DNA from: Alloprevotella rava
GTDB lineage: Bacteria; Bacteroidota; Bacteroidia; Bacteroidales; Bacteroidaceae
Length of the DNA: 64,000 bases
Direction of reading: 5' to 3'
Assembly: GCF_014195585.1 (NCBI RefSeq)
Contig: NZ_JACICA010000001.1
Coordinates: 372,001-436,000, forward strand
The notes under the pieces were generated by a model. The model was not told where the DNA came from, made no database searches, and saw nothing but the letters and a program-made list of their open reading frames with translations. A program made the translations under genes and the position numbers. Positions 1 to 8,155 of this stretch are shown in pieces. Each line of letters begins with the position of its first letter. The stretch's first letter is position 1.

Positions 1-489
1 ACGGAACTCGTTTCCAATAAAATCTTCAAAAAGTACAAAATGAATAATTCATATACAGATGCAAGATTAGTAGAAACCGGTCTTGTCAAAGGAATAAGCC
101 GCACAGGTGTTCCTATCGGCAATTGGATATGGGATTCGGATGTGTTTTTAGGAGCCGGTGGTATTCTTTCTTCTGCAAACGATATGGCATGTTTTTTAGA
201 GGCTCAATTTGATATGGGCAACAAAGAACTTGCAATGACAAGAAAACCGACTTTCAAAGTAAACGACAAACTTAGCGTAGCACTTGGATGGCATATCGTA
301 AAGGCAGATAACGGAAACGATTTATATTGGCACAATGGTGGTACGGGCGGTTTTTCTTCCTCTATGGTATTCGATATGAATGAAAAGAGTGGAGTCATTA
401 TTCTTTCCAATGTTTCTTTTCTGCATCCTCATGCGAAAAATGTAGACGCATTGTGTTTTGAAATAATGGAAGACTTGGCAAAAAAGTAA
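1..489 (+). CDS. Serine beta-lactamase-like hydrolase, C-terminal part (5' end outside window)
   Basis: The reading frame is open to base 1, so the gene begins before the window; an internal ATG at 40 is unlikely to be the start. About 163 residues are visible. They match the C-terminal half of the class C beta-lactamase/penicillin-binding-like family (Pfam Beta-lactamase): a GAGGILSSANDMACFL segment and the third active-site box HNGGTGG (the KTG-equivalent) followed by strands ending in an NVSF segment. The catalytic SxxK lies outside the window. The family includes AmpC-like enzymes, D-alanyl-D-alanine peptidases and esterases, and the substrate cannot be told from this part. It ends 10 bases before a membrane kinase-like gene on the same strand, so it may be cotranscribed with the regulatory trio. 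Confidence 0.8.
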   Translation, partial: TELVSNKIFKKYKMNNSYTDARLVETGLVKGISRTGVPIGNWIWDSDVFLGAGGILSSANDMACFLEAQFDMGNKELAMTRKPTFKVNDKLSVALGWHIVKADNGNDLYWHNGGTGGFSSSMVFDMNEKSGVIILSNVSFLHPHAKNVDALCFEIMEDLAKK

Positions 490-499
490 TAGTATATAT

Positions 500-1507
500 A
501 TGCAAGAGAGAAAGAAACAAAGCGTATTATATGATTTTCTTATGGAGAAGAAATACAGATGGACTCGCCATTTCCTGCTTATCATCTCCATAGGCATTAT
601 CTCCACAAACCATATTTTTATTACCTATGGAGAACAGATTCGAGGTGGAGATGTTTGTGATATTATATTTGCACATATAGTAGCTTATCTGTTGCTGATA
701 TATCTGAATATGTACATCTTCATTCCTAAATTGCTACAACAAGAAAGGTATGTGCAATATGCAGCTGTCTTGCTCGCTGCAATATTCACATTCGTGATAG
801 CGCATATCGGCTTGGAGTATTACATTCATTTTAAGTATCAAATACCTTTCGGTCCATATTCTTTTTTTTCTGACGGACGCAATAAAGCAGTCGATTTCTT
901 CTCCGATTTCTCGGTACTGACATTGTCGGTGACGAGTATTACTGTAATCGTCTTTTACAAACATTGGATTCAAATGACTGAGATGGAGGAACAAATCGGA
1001 ACTCGCAGGCTAACCGTTGAGTTGGAAAATTTGAGAAACAATATCGGATCGGAATTTCTTTTGGCTAAATTGAAAAAAGCAACTGCACTATGCCTGACCG
1101 AACCCCCGGAAGTATCTCCGCTATTATTGACACTGAGCCGGATTGTACGCTATCGCCTATACGATTGCAGCAATCTGGTTGTACCACTCAATTCCGAAAT
1201 CAAAATCCTTAAAGACTACCTGAATTTGGAAAAGAAGTGCGGGACTCTCACCGATTTCACACTCTCTTGCCAAATGAGGACTGGTATTTGTTTTATTTCT
1301 CCATTGACGTTACTATCGTTTGTAGAAGAACATCTATTCAATTCACCGGGAAAAGACCGAATGGAAATTGAGATTGAAATATGCGCCGACACGCTTGTCT
1401 GTACCTGTACAAACAATAGCAATCCTCCCAAAACGGGTAAGCGCATTTTTACCATCTCAAGAAGACCAGAAAACGCTTCACACAAAACGAGTTTGAAAAG
1501 TTACTAA
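500..1507 (+). CDS. Degenerate LytS/YehU-type membrane sensor kinase (pseudokinase)
   Basis: 335 residues: about four hydrophobic membrane segments in residues 20-155, then a region that aligns with the HisKA-like dimerisation domain of the LytS/AlgZ family. Aligned to the kinase encoded next, the phospho-acceptor segment INPHF is replaced by IGSEF, putting Glu185 where the histidine should be. The N-box FVENA becomes FVEEH, and the C-terminus has no GGLGLxN ATP-binding box. Everything seen argues that it cannot autophosphorylate. It is directly upstream of an intact paralogue and a LytTR regulator, so it may be a sensory or heterodimer partner (inference). It could instead be a decaying copy, but the frame is intact for over 1 kb. 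Confidence 0.72.
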   Translation: MQERKKQSVLYDFLMEKKYRWTRHFLLIISIGIISTNHIFITYGEQIRGGDVCDIIFAHIVAYLLLIYLNMYIFIPKLLQQERYVQYAAVLLAAIFTFVIAHIGLEYYIHFKYQIPFGPYSFFSDGRNKAVDFFSDFSVLTLSVTSITVIVFYKHWIQMTEMEEQIGTRRLTVELENLRNNIGSEFLLAKLKKATALCLTEPPEVSPLLLTLSRIVRYRLYDCSNLVVPLNSEIKILKDYLNLEKKCGTLTDFTLSCQMRTGICFISPLTLLSFVEEHLFNSPGKDRMEIEIEICADTLVCTCTNNSNPPKTGKRIFTISRRPENASHKTSLKSY

Positions 1508-1564
1508 GCTTTCCAAGAAATTTTCCGATAAAGTTTTTGGAAATTAATAAACATAAAGAATCGA

Positions 1565-2623
1565 ATGGCATTATTGAAAGAGATAAATAAAAAGATTGGA
1601 ACACAAATCCAAACAGGAGGATTCCATAGAATGGGAAACCTGCTTTTACTTTGCATTATAGTTGTTTTGACAATGGAAATGGTCTATAACACTGGCAGTG
1701 TACACGGACGGCTCACGAATGCAAGGTTTTACGAATGGATGGCATATTTCATTGTCTTCACCTGCACCGTATATACCAACGCCCGCCTGCTGGTTCCTCG
1801 TTTCCTATTGCGCAATAAATTGTCAGGATATTTCGCTTCCATCGGTTTGTGCGTATTTCTGTTGATGCTTTTTATCATACTGGTGCAAAATACCCTGTAC
1901 GATGTTCCCAAAAGTTACAGGCTGACCTCTCTTTGTTTCAATATCGCGGGAAATATGTTATTGTTGGGATTGACGATAGCCTCTACTTCAGTAGTACCAC
2001 AGTTTCGTTGCTGGGCTGAAAACAGCCGTCGAGTATCGGAATTGGAAAAGACGACGGCAGAAACAGAATTGCAACAACTGAAAAGCCAGATAAATCCGCA
2101 CTTTCTTTTCAACACGCTCAATAATGCCAACATTAAAGCAGAGCAAGAACCACAACTGGCATATGCCATTCTTTCCCGGCTTGAAAATTTGTTGGGCTAT
2201 CAGTTGTCCGAATCTTCGCAAGAAAAAGTTCTGATACGGAATGAAATTTCCTTCTTGCATGACTATTTGGAACTGGAAAGTACACGTCGTGGAAACTTGT
2301 ATTACGAAATCAAGACAGAGGGCGTGGTGGAAGATATATCTATATATCCATTACTGTTTATTCCCTTTGTAGAAAACGCGGTCAAGCATAGTGTTGAAGT
2401 CAAAGGAAAGACAAACATACACATCACGTTTGCCGCATCCGGAAACCAACTGCACTTCCAGTGCGAAAACACCAAGGCCGCTTCTCGTACATCGAATCAT
2501 TACGGAGGTTTGGGGTTGAAAAACATCAAACGGAGACTAGAATTGCTATTCGGAAAGTCTTATACCTTATCCATTACGGAAGAAGAAAATAAATATACTG
2601 TATGCTTATGTGTGAACCTATAA
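1565..2623 (+). CDS. LytS/AlgZ-family sensor histidine kinase
   Basis: 352 residues. Hydrophobic segments at about 25-42, 57-75, 87-110 and 122-142 predict four membrane helices. A short coiled coil (152-172) leads to the His_kinase domain: SQINPHFLFNTLNN with His179 as the phospho-acceptor, the N-box PFVENAVKH (Asn271), and the G-box GGLGLKN (314-320). These are the hallmarks of the LytS/YpdA/AlgZ family, which signals to LytTR-type regulators. The stop overlaps the start of the response-regulator gene by 22 bases, indicating translational coupling. The stimulus is unknown; the beta-lactamase-like gene and degenerate kinase upstream are possible partners. Confidence 0.92.
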   Translation: MALLKEINKKIGTQIQTGGFHRMGNLLLLCIIVVLTMEMVYNTGSVHGRLTNARFYEWMAYFIVFTCTVYTNARLLVPRFLLRNKLSGYFASIGLCVFLLMLFIILVQNTLYDVPKSYRLTSLCFNIAGNMLLLGLTIASTSVVPQFRCWAENSRRVSELEKTTAETELQQLKSQINPHFLFNTLNNANIKAEQEPQLAYAILSRLENLLGYQLSESSQEKVLIRNEISFLHDYLELESTRRGNLYYEIKTEGVVEDISIYPLLFIPFVENAVKHSVEVKGKTNIHITFAASGNQLHFQCENTKAASRTSNHYGGLGLKNIKRRLELLFGKSYTLSITEEENKYTVCLCVNL

Positions 2624-3318
2624 AATGTATTATCGTCGATGATGAACCTATCGCCCGAGAAGGATTGGAAAGGTTGGTACGCAAGAGTCCAATGCTGGAA
2701 CTTGTCGGCAATTTTGAGTCTGCAGAATCTGCGACTGAATACATAAAAGATAATCCTGTGGATTTAATATTCCTTGATATCGAGATGCCCGGAACAAACG
2801 GGCTTGATTTTGCCCGTAAAATCCCACAACAAACACTTGTCGTTTTTACCACAGCCTATTCTGAATACGCATTGGACAGCTATGAGGTAAACGCTACCGA
2901 TTACCTCGTCAAACCCATCGAGGAAGAACGTTTCCGTAAAGCAGTGGAAAAGGTTTCTGCCTATCACACCCTACTCATCAATGCAGAGAAAGAAAGTGTG
3001 GAGGCAGATGTGGATTTCTTCTTCGTGAAATCAGAGCGTAGATATTTCAAAATCAGATATGACGACATCCTCTTTATAGAAGGCTTAAAGGATTATGTAA
3101 TCATACAAACAGAAAATCGACGCATCATTACCAAGATGTACCTGCGCACTATCCATGAACTTCTGCCTCCGTCTGTTTTCTTCCGCATCAACAAATCCTA
3201 TGTTGTGAACTTAGAGAAAATAGAATCGTTCGACACCAACGACGTATTCATCGGAAAATATGAAATCGGTATCGGCAATACTTACAAAGAAGATTTCTAC
3301 AAAAGGCTCATGACATGA
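2602..3318 (+). CDS. LytTR-family response regulator
   Basis: 238 residues from ATG 2602; a second ATG two codons later (2608) is equally plausible. The receiver domain (about 8-125) has the acidic pair Asp13-Asp14, phospho-acceptor Asp59 in FLDIEMPG, and Lys104 in YLVKPI. Residues about 140-238 form a LytTR DNA-binding domain, with the typical block DILFIEGLKDYV and the RINKSYVVN segment. Such regulators bind paired direct repeats upstream of target promoters. The gene overlaps the kinase gene 5' of it and its TGA overlaps the next ATG (ATGA at 3315), so kinase, regulator and the following RteC-like frame form one coupled unit. Confidence 0.93.
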   Translation: MLMCEPIKCIIVDDEPIAREGLERLVRKSPMLELVGNFESAESATEYIKDNPVDLIFLDIEMPGTNGLDFARKIPQQTLVVFTTAYSEYALDSYEVNATDYLVKPIEEERFRKAVEKVSAYHTLLINAEKESVEADVDFFFVKSERRYFKIRYDDILFIEGLKDYVIIQTENRRIITKMYLRTIHELLPPSVFFRINKSYVVNLEKIESFDTNDVFIGKYEIGIGNTYKEDFYKRLMT

Positions 3319-3960
3319 TAGTTGACTTTGCTATATACCAATCAACAATTCAAAATCGAATGCATATGGAAAGATTAGTTAAGACATTTTCATTCAGAGT
3401 ACTCTCTTCGAATGAATCGTCCGCTGACGAGCAGCGGAATGCAACTGATAACTTGATAAAAGAGATCATTAAATTGAACACGGAAGAGAACGATAACATT
3501 TTTATACTCCGTATTCTTCGTTATACCCGTTTCCGATTGCAATCTCTGCAAGAGAAACCCTCATCGGATAGGGCGGGGGAAAAATGTGGCAGAGCTATTG
3601 TCTGTCATTGATACAGAACTGGAACTGTTGAATATGCGAATGCAGGGGATTCTTCCTGCTTTGCCCATCAAATCTGCTAAGAAGTTCCATTGGACAGGAA
3701 AGGTCATTGATTTGGTAGAACTACTCTATGCTTTTGACACTTGCGATTGTATTAACAACGGAGAAATCGGTGTAGAGGAACTGGCAGACGTCATTTCCGA
3801 AATCTTCGGAGTAGAAATCAAGAACTGCTACAACGTCTATATGAACATGAAAAATCGCAAGGACGACAGTCGCACATATTTCCTTGACGAACTCCGAGAG
3901 AAACTGAACAAACGAATGGTAGAGAGCGACCTGAAAGGTGGAAAATTCAAAAAACGGTAA
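3315..3960 (+). pseudogene. rteC-like: RteC-like regulatory gene, interrupted by a frameshift
   Basis: Two overlapping frames give one product if joined. The first runs from ATG 3315 (overlapping the regulator stop) and loses sense after about 3570. The second continues to 3960 and carries a clear RteC C-terminal domain: KFHWTGKVIDLVELLYA, NNGEIGVEELAD and SRTYFLDELREKL. The switch falls in the G5A5 tract at 3575-3584, so a one-base indel is the simplest cause. RteC is the regulator that controls excision genes in CTnDOT-type Bacteroides conjugative transposons. The N-terminal 80 residues do not resemble canonical RteC. Real mutation, sequencing error and programmed slippage at the homopolymer cannot be separated here. 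Confidence 0.68.
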
Positions 3961-3977
3961 TTGCATGCAAATAATCA

Positions 3978-4015
3978 ATCAGGCTTCCCCAAACGAGATG
4001 GAAGCCTGATTTTTT
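3978..4015 (+). terminator. Rho-independent terminator after the RteC-like gene
   Basis: An 11-bp perfect stem (ATCAGGCTTCC at 3978-3988 with GGAAGCCTGAT at 4000-4010) is followed by TTTTTT. It ends the two-component/RteC transcription unit and separates it from convergent mobA. Confidence 0.85.
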
Positions 4016-4046
4016 CATCCATAAAGAACAGTACAATGTAAAATGG

Positions 4047-4463
4047 TTACTGCCGATGTTGCCATTTCTCTTGGAATTCACGAGTCAATTGCACGATTTC
4101 ACCTCCGATTATTGCCAGTTCAAGCGTCAGTTTCTCCAACTTTGTGAGCATTGCAAAGGCTTTCTTCTCTGTAAAGTTGCTCTTCATTGCAACTACTGTC
4201 TGGTTGTAATTGACTCCCACACTGCGGAATTGTCCATACAAAGTCGTCAGCTTTTGATAATAGTCAAGCAACGAACGATCCACTTTTATCACCCGAAAAG
4301 TCTCATTAAAGATTCTTGCCTTGATGAATAATGACAGACTTGGTACACCGCTTTCCTCTTTCATCGTGAGGAAATGGGCGTATTCTGTCGGCGTGAAATT
4401 GACCGAGACACGCTTTTCTGTCTTCTCTTTGGAGCGTGCGCTCCGAATTTTCTTCATTTTCAT
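4047..4463 (-). CDS. mobA: MobA-type relaxosome accessory protein
   Basis: 138 residues, matching in length the MobA/BacMobilization proteins of Bacteroides conjugative transposons. The N-terminus is very basic, followed by a ribbon-helix-helix-like segment (KRVSVNFTPTEYAHFL) and a helical C-terminus. Such proteins bind oriT and help the MobB relaxase. Here no relaxase gene follows: downstream of mobA lies the convergent RteC-like gene and terminator. The mobilisation module is therefore incomplete, and the gene looks stranded by a deletion or rearrangement. Confidence 0.78.
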   Translation of the reverse strand: MKMKKIRSARSKEKTEKRVSVNFTPTEYAHFLTMKEESGVPSLSLFIKARIFNETFRVIKVDRSLLDYYQKLTTLYGQFRSVGVNYNQTVVAMKSNFTEKKAFAMLTKLEKLTLELAIIGGEIVQLTREFQEKWQHRQ

Positions 4464-4803
4464 TTCTTACTTTGGATTTTAGTATTTTACGGCATAACCA
4501 GCATTCGAAATATGACATTTTCTCTTTCAAGAAAAACGACTTCGGAGTTTTTTCAGCTCTCTTGGAGAGCAAAGGTTTTATGCTGCAAAAACGAAGTCAT
4601 GCTGCATAAAACATACCTTGCTATTTGCTCCGACGCAAATAAATCCGCCTCGAAAGGCGGTGCTTTATCTTCTCGAAATGTATGTTTCAAAGCCATGAAA
4701 TACCGGCTTATCGCTTGCTGCAAAGTTACGACCTCTTGTCCCCAAAGCCATTAAGAGAGACGAAGCCACAATTAACCAAATCGAAGCCACAAGTACGCAC
4801 TTA
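4464..4803. other. Palindrome-rich region upstream of mobA; candidate oriT
   Basis: This 340-base gap has no gene but is full of symmetry: GTTTTATGC (4575-4583) inverted as GCATAAAAC (4604-4612), with TGCTGCA repeated directly just inside; the small hairpins GCTCTC/GAGAGC near 4556-4570 and CCGCCT/AGGCGG near 4649-4664; and two copies of CGAAGCCACA at about 4761 and 4782. A minus-strand -7 box (TAACTTTG, complement of 4721-4728) points toward mobA. Origins of transfer usually sit directly upstream of the mob genes, so this is the best oriT candidate. No nic site was identified. Confidence 0.4.
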
Positions 4804-4813
4804 ACCCCAATTC

Positions 4814-4849
4814 GGTTTAAGAAACGCTCTTTCATGAGTTTCTTAAACC
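4814..4849. repeat. Perfect 12-bp hairpin inside the left IS end
   Basis: GGTTTAAGAAAC (4814-4825) pairs exactly with GTTTCTTAAACC (4838-4849) across a 12-base loop. It overlaps the terminal inverted repeat by two bases and lies downstream of the transposase gene. Hairpins in this position can terminate transposase transcription or block translation of transcripts entering from outside; which applies here is not shown. Confidence 0.7.
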
Positions 4850-4912
4850 GCACACGCATCCTTTCGGCCTTGACCTAAAACCGAAGTATAATTGTTTCAC
4901 GCAAATTATAGG

Positions 4913-5848
4913 TTAGAATAAAGTAAGCTGTTTTACACTCTGCTTTGCATCCCTCTCAAACTCCATATTGATGGAAGGTTTGGTGTCGTAGAAAGCATAT
5001 GCAGCTATGCCAGCTAAAAGGTTAACGATGAAATTAGCGATACTTCTATGGCGTGTGTGAACTATCTGTGCAACGTTCTTCAACATATCATTGATAGTCT
5101 CTATGATACTTCTCTTGCGAAGCATGATTTTATCATGCACATCCATTAATCTGTTCTTCATATTAGTCCGTATCCCTGTTACGATATGTACACCTCTGTC
5201 AAAGAGTGAAGCAAAAAGTGATTGAGAAATATACCCTTTATCGGCATATAATTTTCCAAATAAATCCTTCGTCAAATCGTTGAATACTTTTGGGTTACGG
5301 TCGTCTACATTGGTTCGGGTTAGTGCAAAATTGAGTAATTCGTCTCGTTCATTACACAAAAGATGAAGTTTGAATCCATAGTACCATCCCATAGTACTTT
5401 TCCCCTTCTGGGCGTACCCTTTGAATACGCGATTACGGGATTGTCTCTTGTTTTCGCACACTGGAATACGTGTGGAATCGATAAAGGTTATCCCTGTGCA
5501 TTCTCCCATTAATCCCAGTTTGAGAAAGAGCAAAAGGGGGATTGCAACACGAGGCATACGCTCAACAAAGCGTGTATAGGAGAGTAGATTGGGAAACTCT
5601 TTTTTTAGTTCTCGGCAAACATAGAAGAGATAGAAATGTTTGAAATTCCGAAATGTATTGCTGTGAAACAATATAAGAATTGTGATCATTTCAGCATCAC
5701 TCATTCGTCCTTTTCTCTTGCGATGTTTTGGACTATTGGCAGAGGGATTTGAGAGCGAAAGAGAGGTTTTGTTCAATTCTAAATGATATTCTTTGCAGAA
5801 ATCATCTGCAATACAATATATTTCCGTAACTTTGCTGACAAGTTTCAT
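4913..5848 (-). CDS. IS982-family DDE transposase
   Basis: 311 residues, full length for the family. The DDE catalytic residues can be placed: Asp in TFIDSTRIPVC, Asp in KLYADKGYIS, and Glu in KRSIIETINDML. The segments FKLHLLCNERDELL and RHRSIANFIVNLLAGIAAY are also typical of IS982/IS1187-type transposases. It catalyses cut-and-paste movement of the surrounding element. The frame has no interruption, so the enzyme is probably active. Confidence 0.93.
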   Translation of the reverse strand: MKLVSKVTEIYCIADDFCKEYHLELNKTSLSLSNPSANSPKHRKRKGRMSDAEMITILILFHSNTFRNFKHFYLFYVCRELKKEFPNLLSYTRFVERMPRVAIPLLLFLKLGLMGECTGITFIDSTRIPVCENKRQSRNRVFKGYAQKGKSTMGWYYGFKLHLLCNERDELLNFALTRTNVDDRNPKVFNDLTKDLFGKLYADKGYISQSLFASLFDRGVHIVTGIRTNMKNRLMDVHDKIMLRKRSIIETINDMLKNVAQIVHTRHRSIANFIVNLLAGIAAYAFYDTKPSINMEFERDAKQSVKQLTLF

Positions 5849-5977
5849 GAGGATTGTTATTTTGTTATATGATTGATTTTCAACAGTAAATATACAAAAA
5901 ACAATCCTCTTTTTAGGCTTTTATTGAAACTTTTTTGAGGAAAAAGAAGTACTGCTTATCCCGAATTGGGGTACTTA

Positions 5978-6890
5978 GTAAAAGGAGGGGATTAGCTTGG
6001 AAGGCATCTATATTTGCCCCGTCAGACAGGTACTTATTAGTAGGATATGCCAACTTCCCCAAGCCTAAACACCTGTTTGTATCTGTTTGAACAAGCAACC
6101 AAGTATATGGAAATAGGAATGTGAATGGGCATGGGGCAACAGTTCCGTATATACTTGCACAAGTGTACAATGGGAGACATGTGGAAGGACGCATGCAAGT
6201 ATAAACCCCATCATGTTTTCCGATACTTCGGCAAGGAGGCAAATATCCCACCAAGTAAGGTCCTGTTCCATTATCGAAACATCCAACGATATGCCCACAT
6301 GGAAATCTATTCCTTTAAAGAGGCATTTCCCTATCTGCTTCTTCAAAGAAATAAAACAAGATGTGCATACACTATCTTACAAGTAGATGTAGAACCATTA
6401 AACAGAAAATGAAATCTATTTTTATCGTAACTTTTCTATTACTTGAATATAGAGTCGGGCGACAAGGATATTTAATGTGAATTTGTATGATTTATAATAT
6501 CTGAAATATTAAACCCCAATTGGTCATTGGAAAAATTCTCTTTCTTTTGCAACTAAATCAGTTGCTTGTGCGCATAAAAATTAATGATCAACCTGTATTT
6601 ATAGAAGACATAGAAAGACCTTTGCAAAACGCTATTTAGTCTAAAATAAAATTGTTTATCAATAAGTTATATGTTTGAGATCTCTCGTAAGGAGTTTTGC
6701 AGAGGTCTCATAGAGATTCTTTGTGTTTTTTTGTTCTCAAAAATCTCTAATGGTCGCTTTCGGTTAAACTTTGAAAAGAGGAATACAGCATTTCCAGTTG
6801 TTATGCGTCTATATGTGACAGAATAGGGGATTGAGAAAAATAAACCCCGACAAAGTTGCAGCTTGTCAGGGCACGTTCTAAATCTCGGTA
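5978..6890. other. Gene-poor stretch to the right of the IS element
   Basis: No convincing gene is seen in about 900 bases. An open frame at 6125-6412 (+) has no recognisable motif and overlaps open frames on the other strand. A 93-base inverted-repeat element lies at 6616-6708. The rest looks like decayed mobile-element sequence. Confidence 0.5.
6616..6708. repeat. Short terminal-inverted-repeat element (MITE-like, possible IS5-type relic)
   Basis: AGACCTTTGCAAAAC at 6616-6630 is mirrored by GTTTTGCAGAGGTCT at 6694-6708, 14 of 15 positions matching, with 63 AT-rich bases between. GACCTTTGCAAAA-type ends resemble terminal repeats of some IS5-family elements (recalled, not searched). CATAG occurs on both sides, but not symmetrically enough to be called a target duplication. 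Confidence 0.5.
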
Positions 6891-7115
6891 TTACCCTTCT
6901 GGTGGGTATGGGTCATTGCCGTAGCTATGCTTTTCACGAATACGTCCATCTAATCCGTGTATAGCAACTTCTTGACTGTTCTTAATCGCGATTTCACGAG
7001 CACGTTCAAATGCTTCTTGCTGTGTTCTGAAATTACCAGAACTACGTTGAGCATTTTCTTGCTTTACCTTCCATTGGTCGCCATCACGAACAACATGAAT
7101 GTTCTTGCCTGCCAT
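6891..7115 (-). CDS. DUF2188-family small protein
   Basis: 74 residues from ATG 7115. This start is chosen because a strong Shine-Dalgarno (AGGAGG) lies 6 bases upstream, unusual in Bacteroidales. A longer frame to 7184 exists, whose ATG overlaps the stop of the previous gene. The product shows the DUF2188 pattern: HVVRDGDQWKVKQEN, then an aromatic-poor helix with RTQQEAFERAREIA and the ending VAIHGLDGRIREKHSYG. Members are small and found widely in bacteria; the function is unknown. It follows a Cas2/VapD-like gene and may form a two-gene module with it. Confidence 0.82.
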   Translation of the reverse strand: MAGKNIHVVRDGDQWKVKQENAQRSSGNFRTQQEAFERAREIAIKNSQEVAIHGLDGRIREKHSYGNDPYPPEG

Positions 7116-7183
7116 ATTTACCTCCTTTCTGTTCTTAGTGGCAACATGTTTCAGGTTGCCGTTATTAACTCGGGAGTTCTTCA

Positions 7184-7450
7184 TTAAAGCTCATTTGGGT
7201 TTCCGTCAAGATTCAAACCAGCCCATTGATAAACTCCATCTATTTCTGCTACTTGCGATACCAAAAGTCCATCATCCTCATCAACGAATTCCTTAAAATA
7301 GTCTCTTAAGCCTTTTGCATTAGTGTTAATACGCTTAAAGCACCAACAAGATTCAAGCATTCTAACTGCATTAAACTTTTTAAGCTCATCATATAGGGGC
7401 TGATAATCTCTTTTATTACGCAAATCATAACTCAAGAAAAATAAAGCCAT
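7184..7450 (-). CDS. Small Cas2/VapD-fold-like protein
   Basis: 88 residues. The N-terminal strand LFFLSYDLRNKRDY with Asp9, followed by a helix, is the pattern of the Cas2/VapD ferredoxin-like fold, in which this Asp is the metal-binding residue of nuclease members. The later segment LESCWCFKRIN and the C-terminal DDGLLVSQVAE fit the remaining strands. No cas1, effector genes or CRISPR repeats are nearby, so it is not an adaptation protein. VapD-type toxins and orphan Cas2-like RNases are the closest known analogues. Its stop TAA overlaps the ATG of the longer DUF2188 frame by one base, indicating one transcript. The assignment rests on pattern only. Confidence 0.6.
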   Translation of the reverse strand: MALFFLSYDLRNKRDYQPLYDELKKFNAVRMLESCWCFKRINTNAKGLRDYFKEFVDEDDGLLVSQVAEIDGVYQWAGLNLDGNPNEL

Positions 7451-8085
7451 TATTCATGAAATTATTTGTTAAACATTACGACTACTGTTTTGTACTTGGG
7501 GTGATCTCATTGGTAAGCAGCTCTATACCATACTAAATTCTTCAGATTACAGGGGAAGATAAGGAAGCCTGCTACATAATATAGTATATACAAATACTTT
7601 GCCAATGTTGAAGACAGGCTATTTTTTGAACATCTTATCTTATCTTGACAGTTCTCATGTCAGTTTGACATTCTCCAAAGTTACTTCTGTTGTCACATAA
7701 GAATTTCAAATATGAACAGAATGATAATTTCAATTGAAGAATAAGTTTGCGGTGGTAATGGATTGATAATTAGGTGTTTAGTTATATGTACCTGCCGGGT
7801 AAAGCCAAACGCTTCCGCCACAAAGGAGAGGGGCTGCGAATGCAAGTGCTACCCGAATTGATATTTTATATCTCAGTTTCATCTTGTCTGATTTTTTTGA
7901 TTTTATGCGGATTCAGGAGGAGAGGGAGTTGAGTTTCCATTCCATTTTTCCCTACTTCTCGCATATCCGACATTTTTATGCGTCTTTCCATCGGGTCGGT
8001 CGTTTTCGTTTCGAGGCAACAAAGAGGTAGGGGGCAAGGACAACAAGCTTTAGGGCAAGAATACTACCTGTAATGAAATGGAAGT
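7451..8085. other. Gene-poor stretch before the repeat-flanked cassette
   Basis: No clear gene in 635 bases. One short minus-strand frame (7778-7882, 34 codons) encodes a hydrophobic peptide (MKLRYKISIRVALAFAAPLL at its start), which could be a relic of a transfer-gene N-terminus or a small membrane peptide; support is weak. AGCCTG/CAGGCT arms near 7567 and 7613 enclose a long loop. Confidence 0.35.
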
Positions 8086-8125
8086 GTGGAGATTATCGTC
8101 TAAACGGCTTGCCGCACCGACCTTT

Positions 8126-8155
8126 TTTGTCCGTAGAAGCCCGGAACTACCTTTG
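8126..8155 (+). promoter_or_regulatory. Bacteroidales-type promoter P1 in the left repeat
   Basis: TTTG (8126-8129), an 18-base gap, and TACCTTTG (8148-8155) match the -33/-7 consensus. The same arrangement is kept in the right repeat. Confidence 0.65.

Larger units (their letters stand above)
4804..5972 (-). mobile_element. IS982-family insertion sequence, complete, with target duplication
   Basis: The ends are inverted repeats: ACCCCAATTCGG at 4804-4815 and CCGAATTGGGGT at 5961-5972. Both are flanked by the direct repeat ACTTA (4799-4803 and 5973-5977), a 5-bp target-site duplication. The element is 1169 bp with one intact transposase gene on the minus strand. Intact ends and matching duplication indicate a recent simple insertion. 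It landed just beyond the mobA upstream region. Confidence 0.9.

Noticed and set aside
6125-6412. 95-codon plus-strand open frame
   Set aside because: No motif, no promoter or ribosome site, and it overlaps open frames on the other strand in decayed sequence.
7184-7450. CRISPR-Cas locus suggested by the Cas2-like gene
   Set aside because: No cas1, no effector gene and no repeat-spacer array anywhere in the window; the gene pairs with a DUF2188 gene instead.
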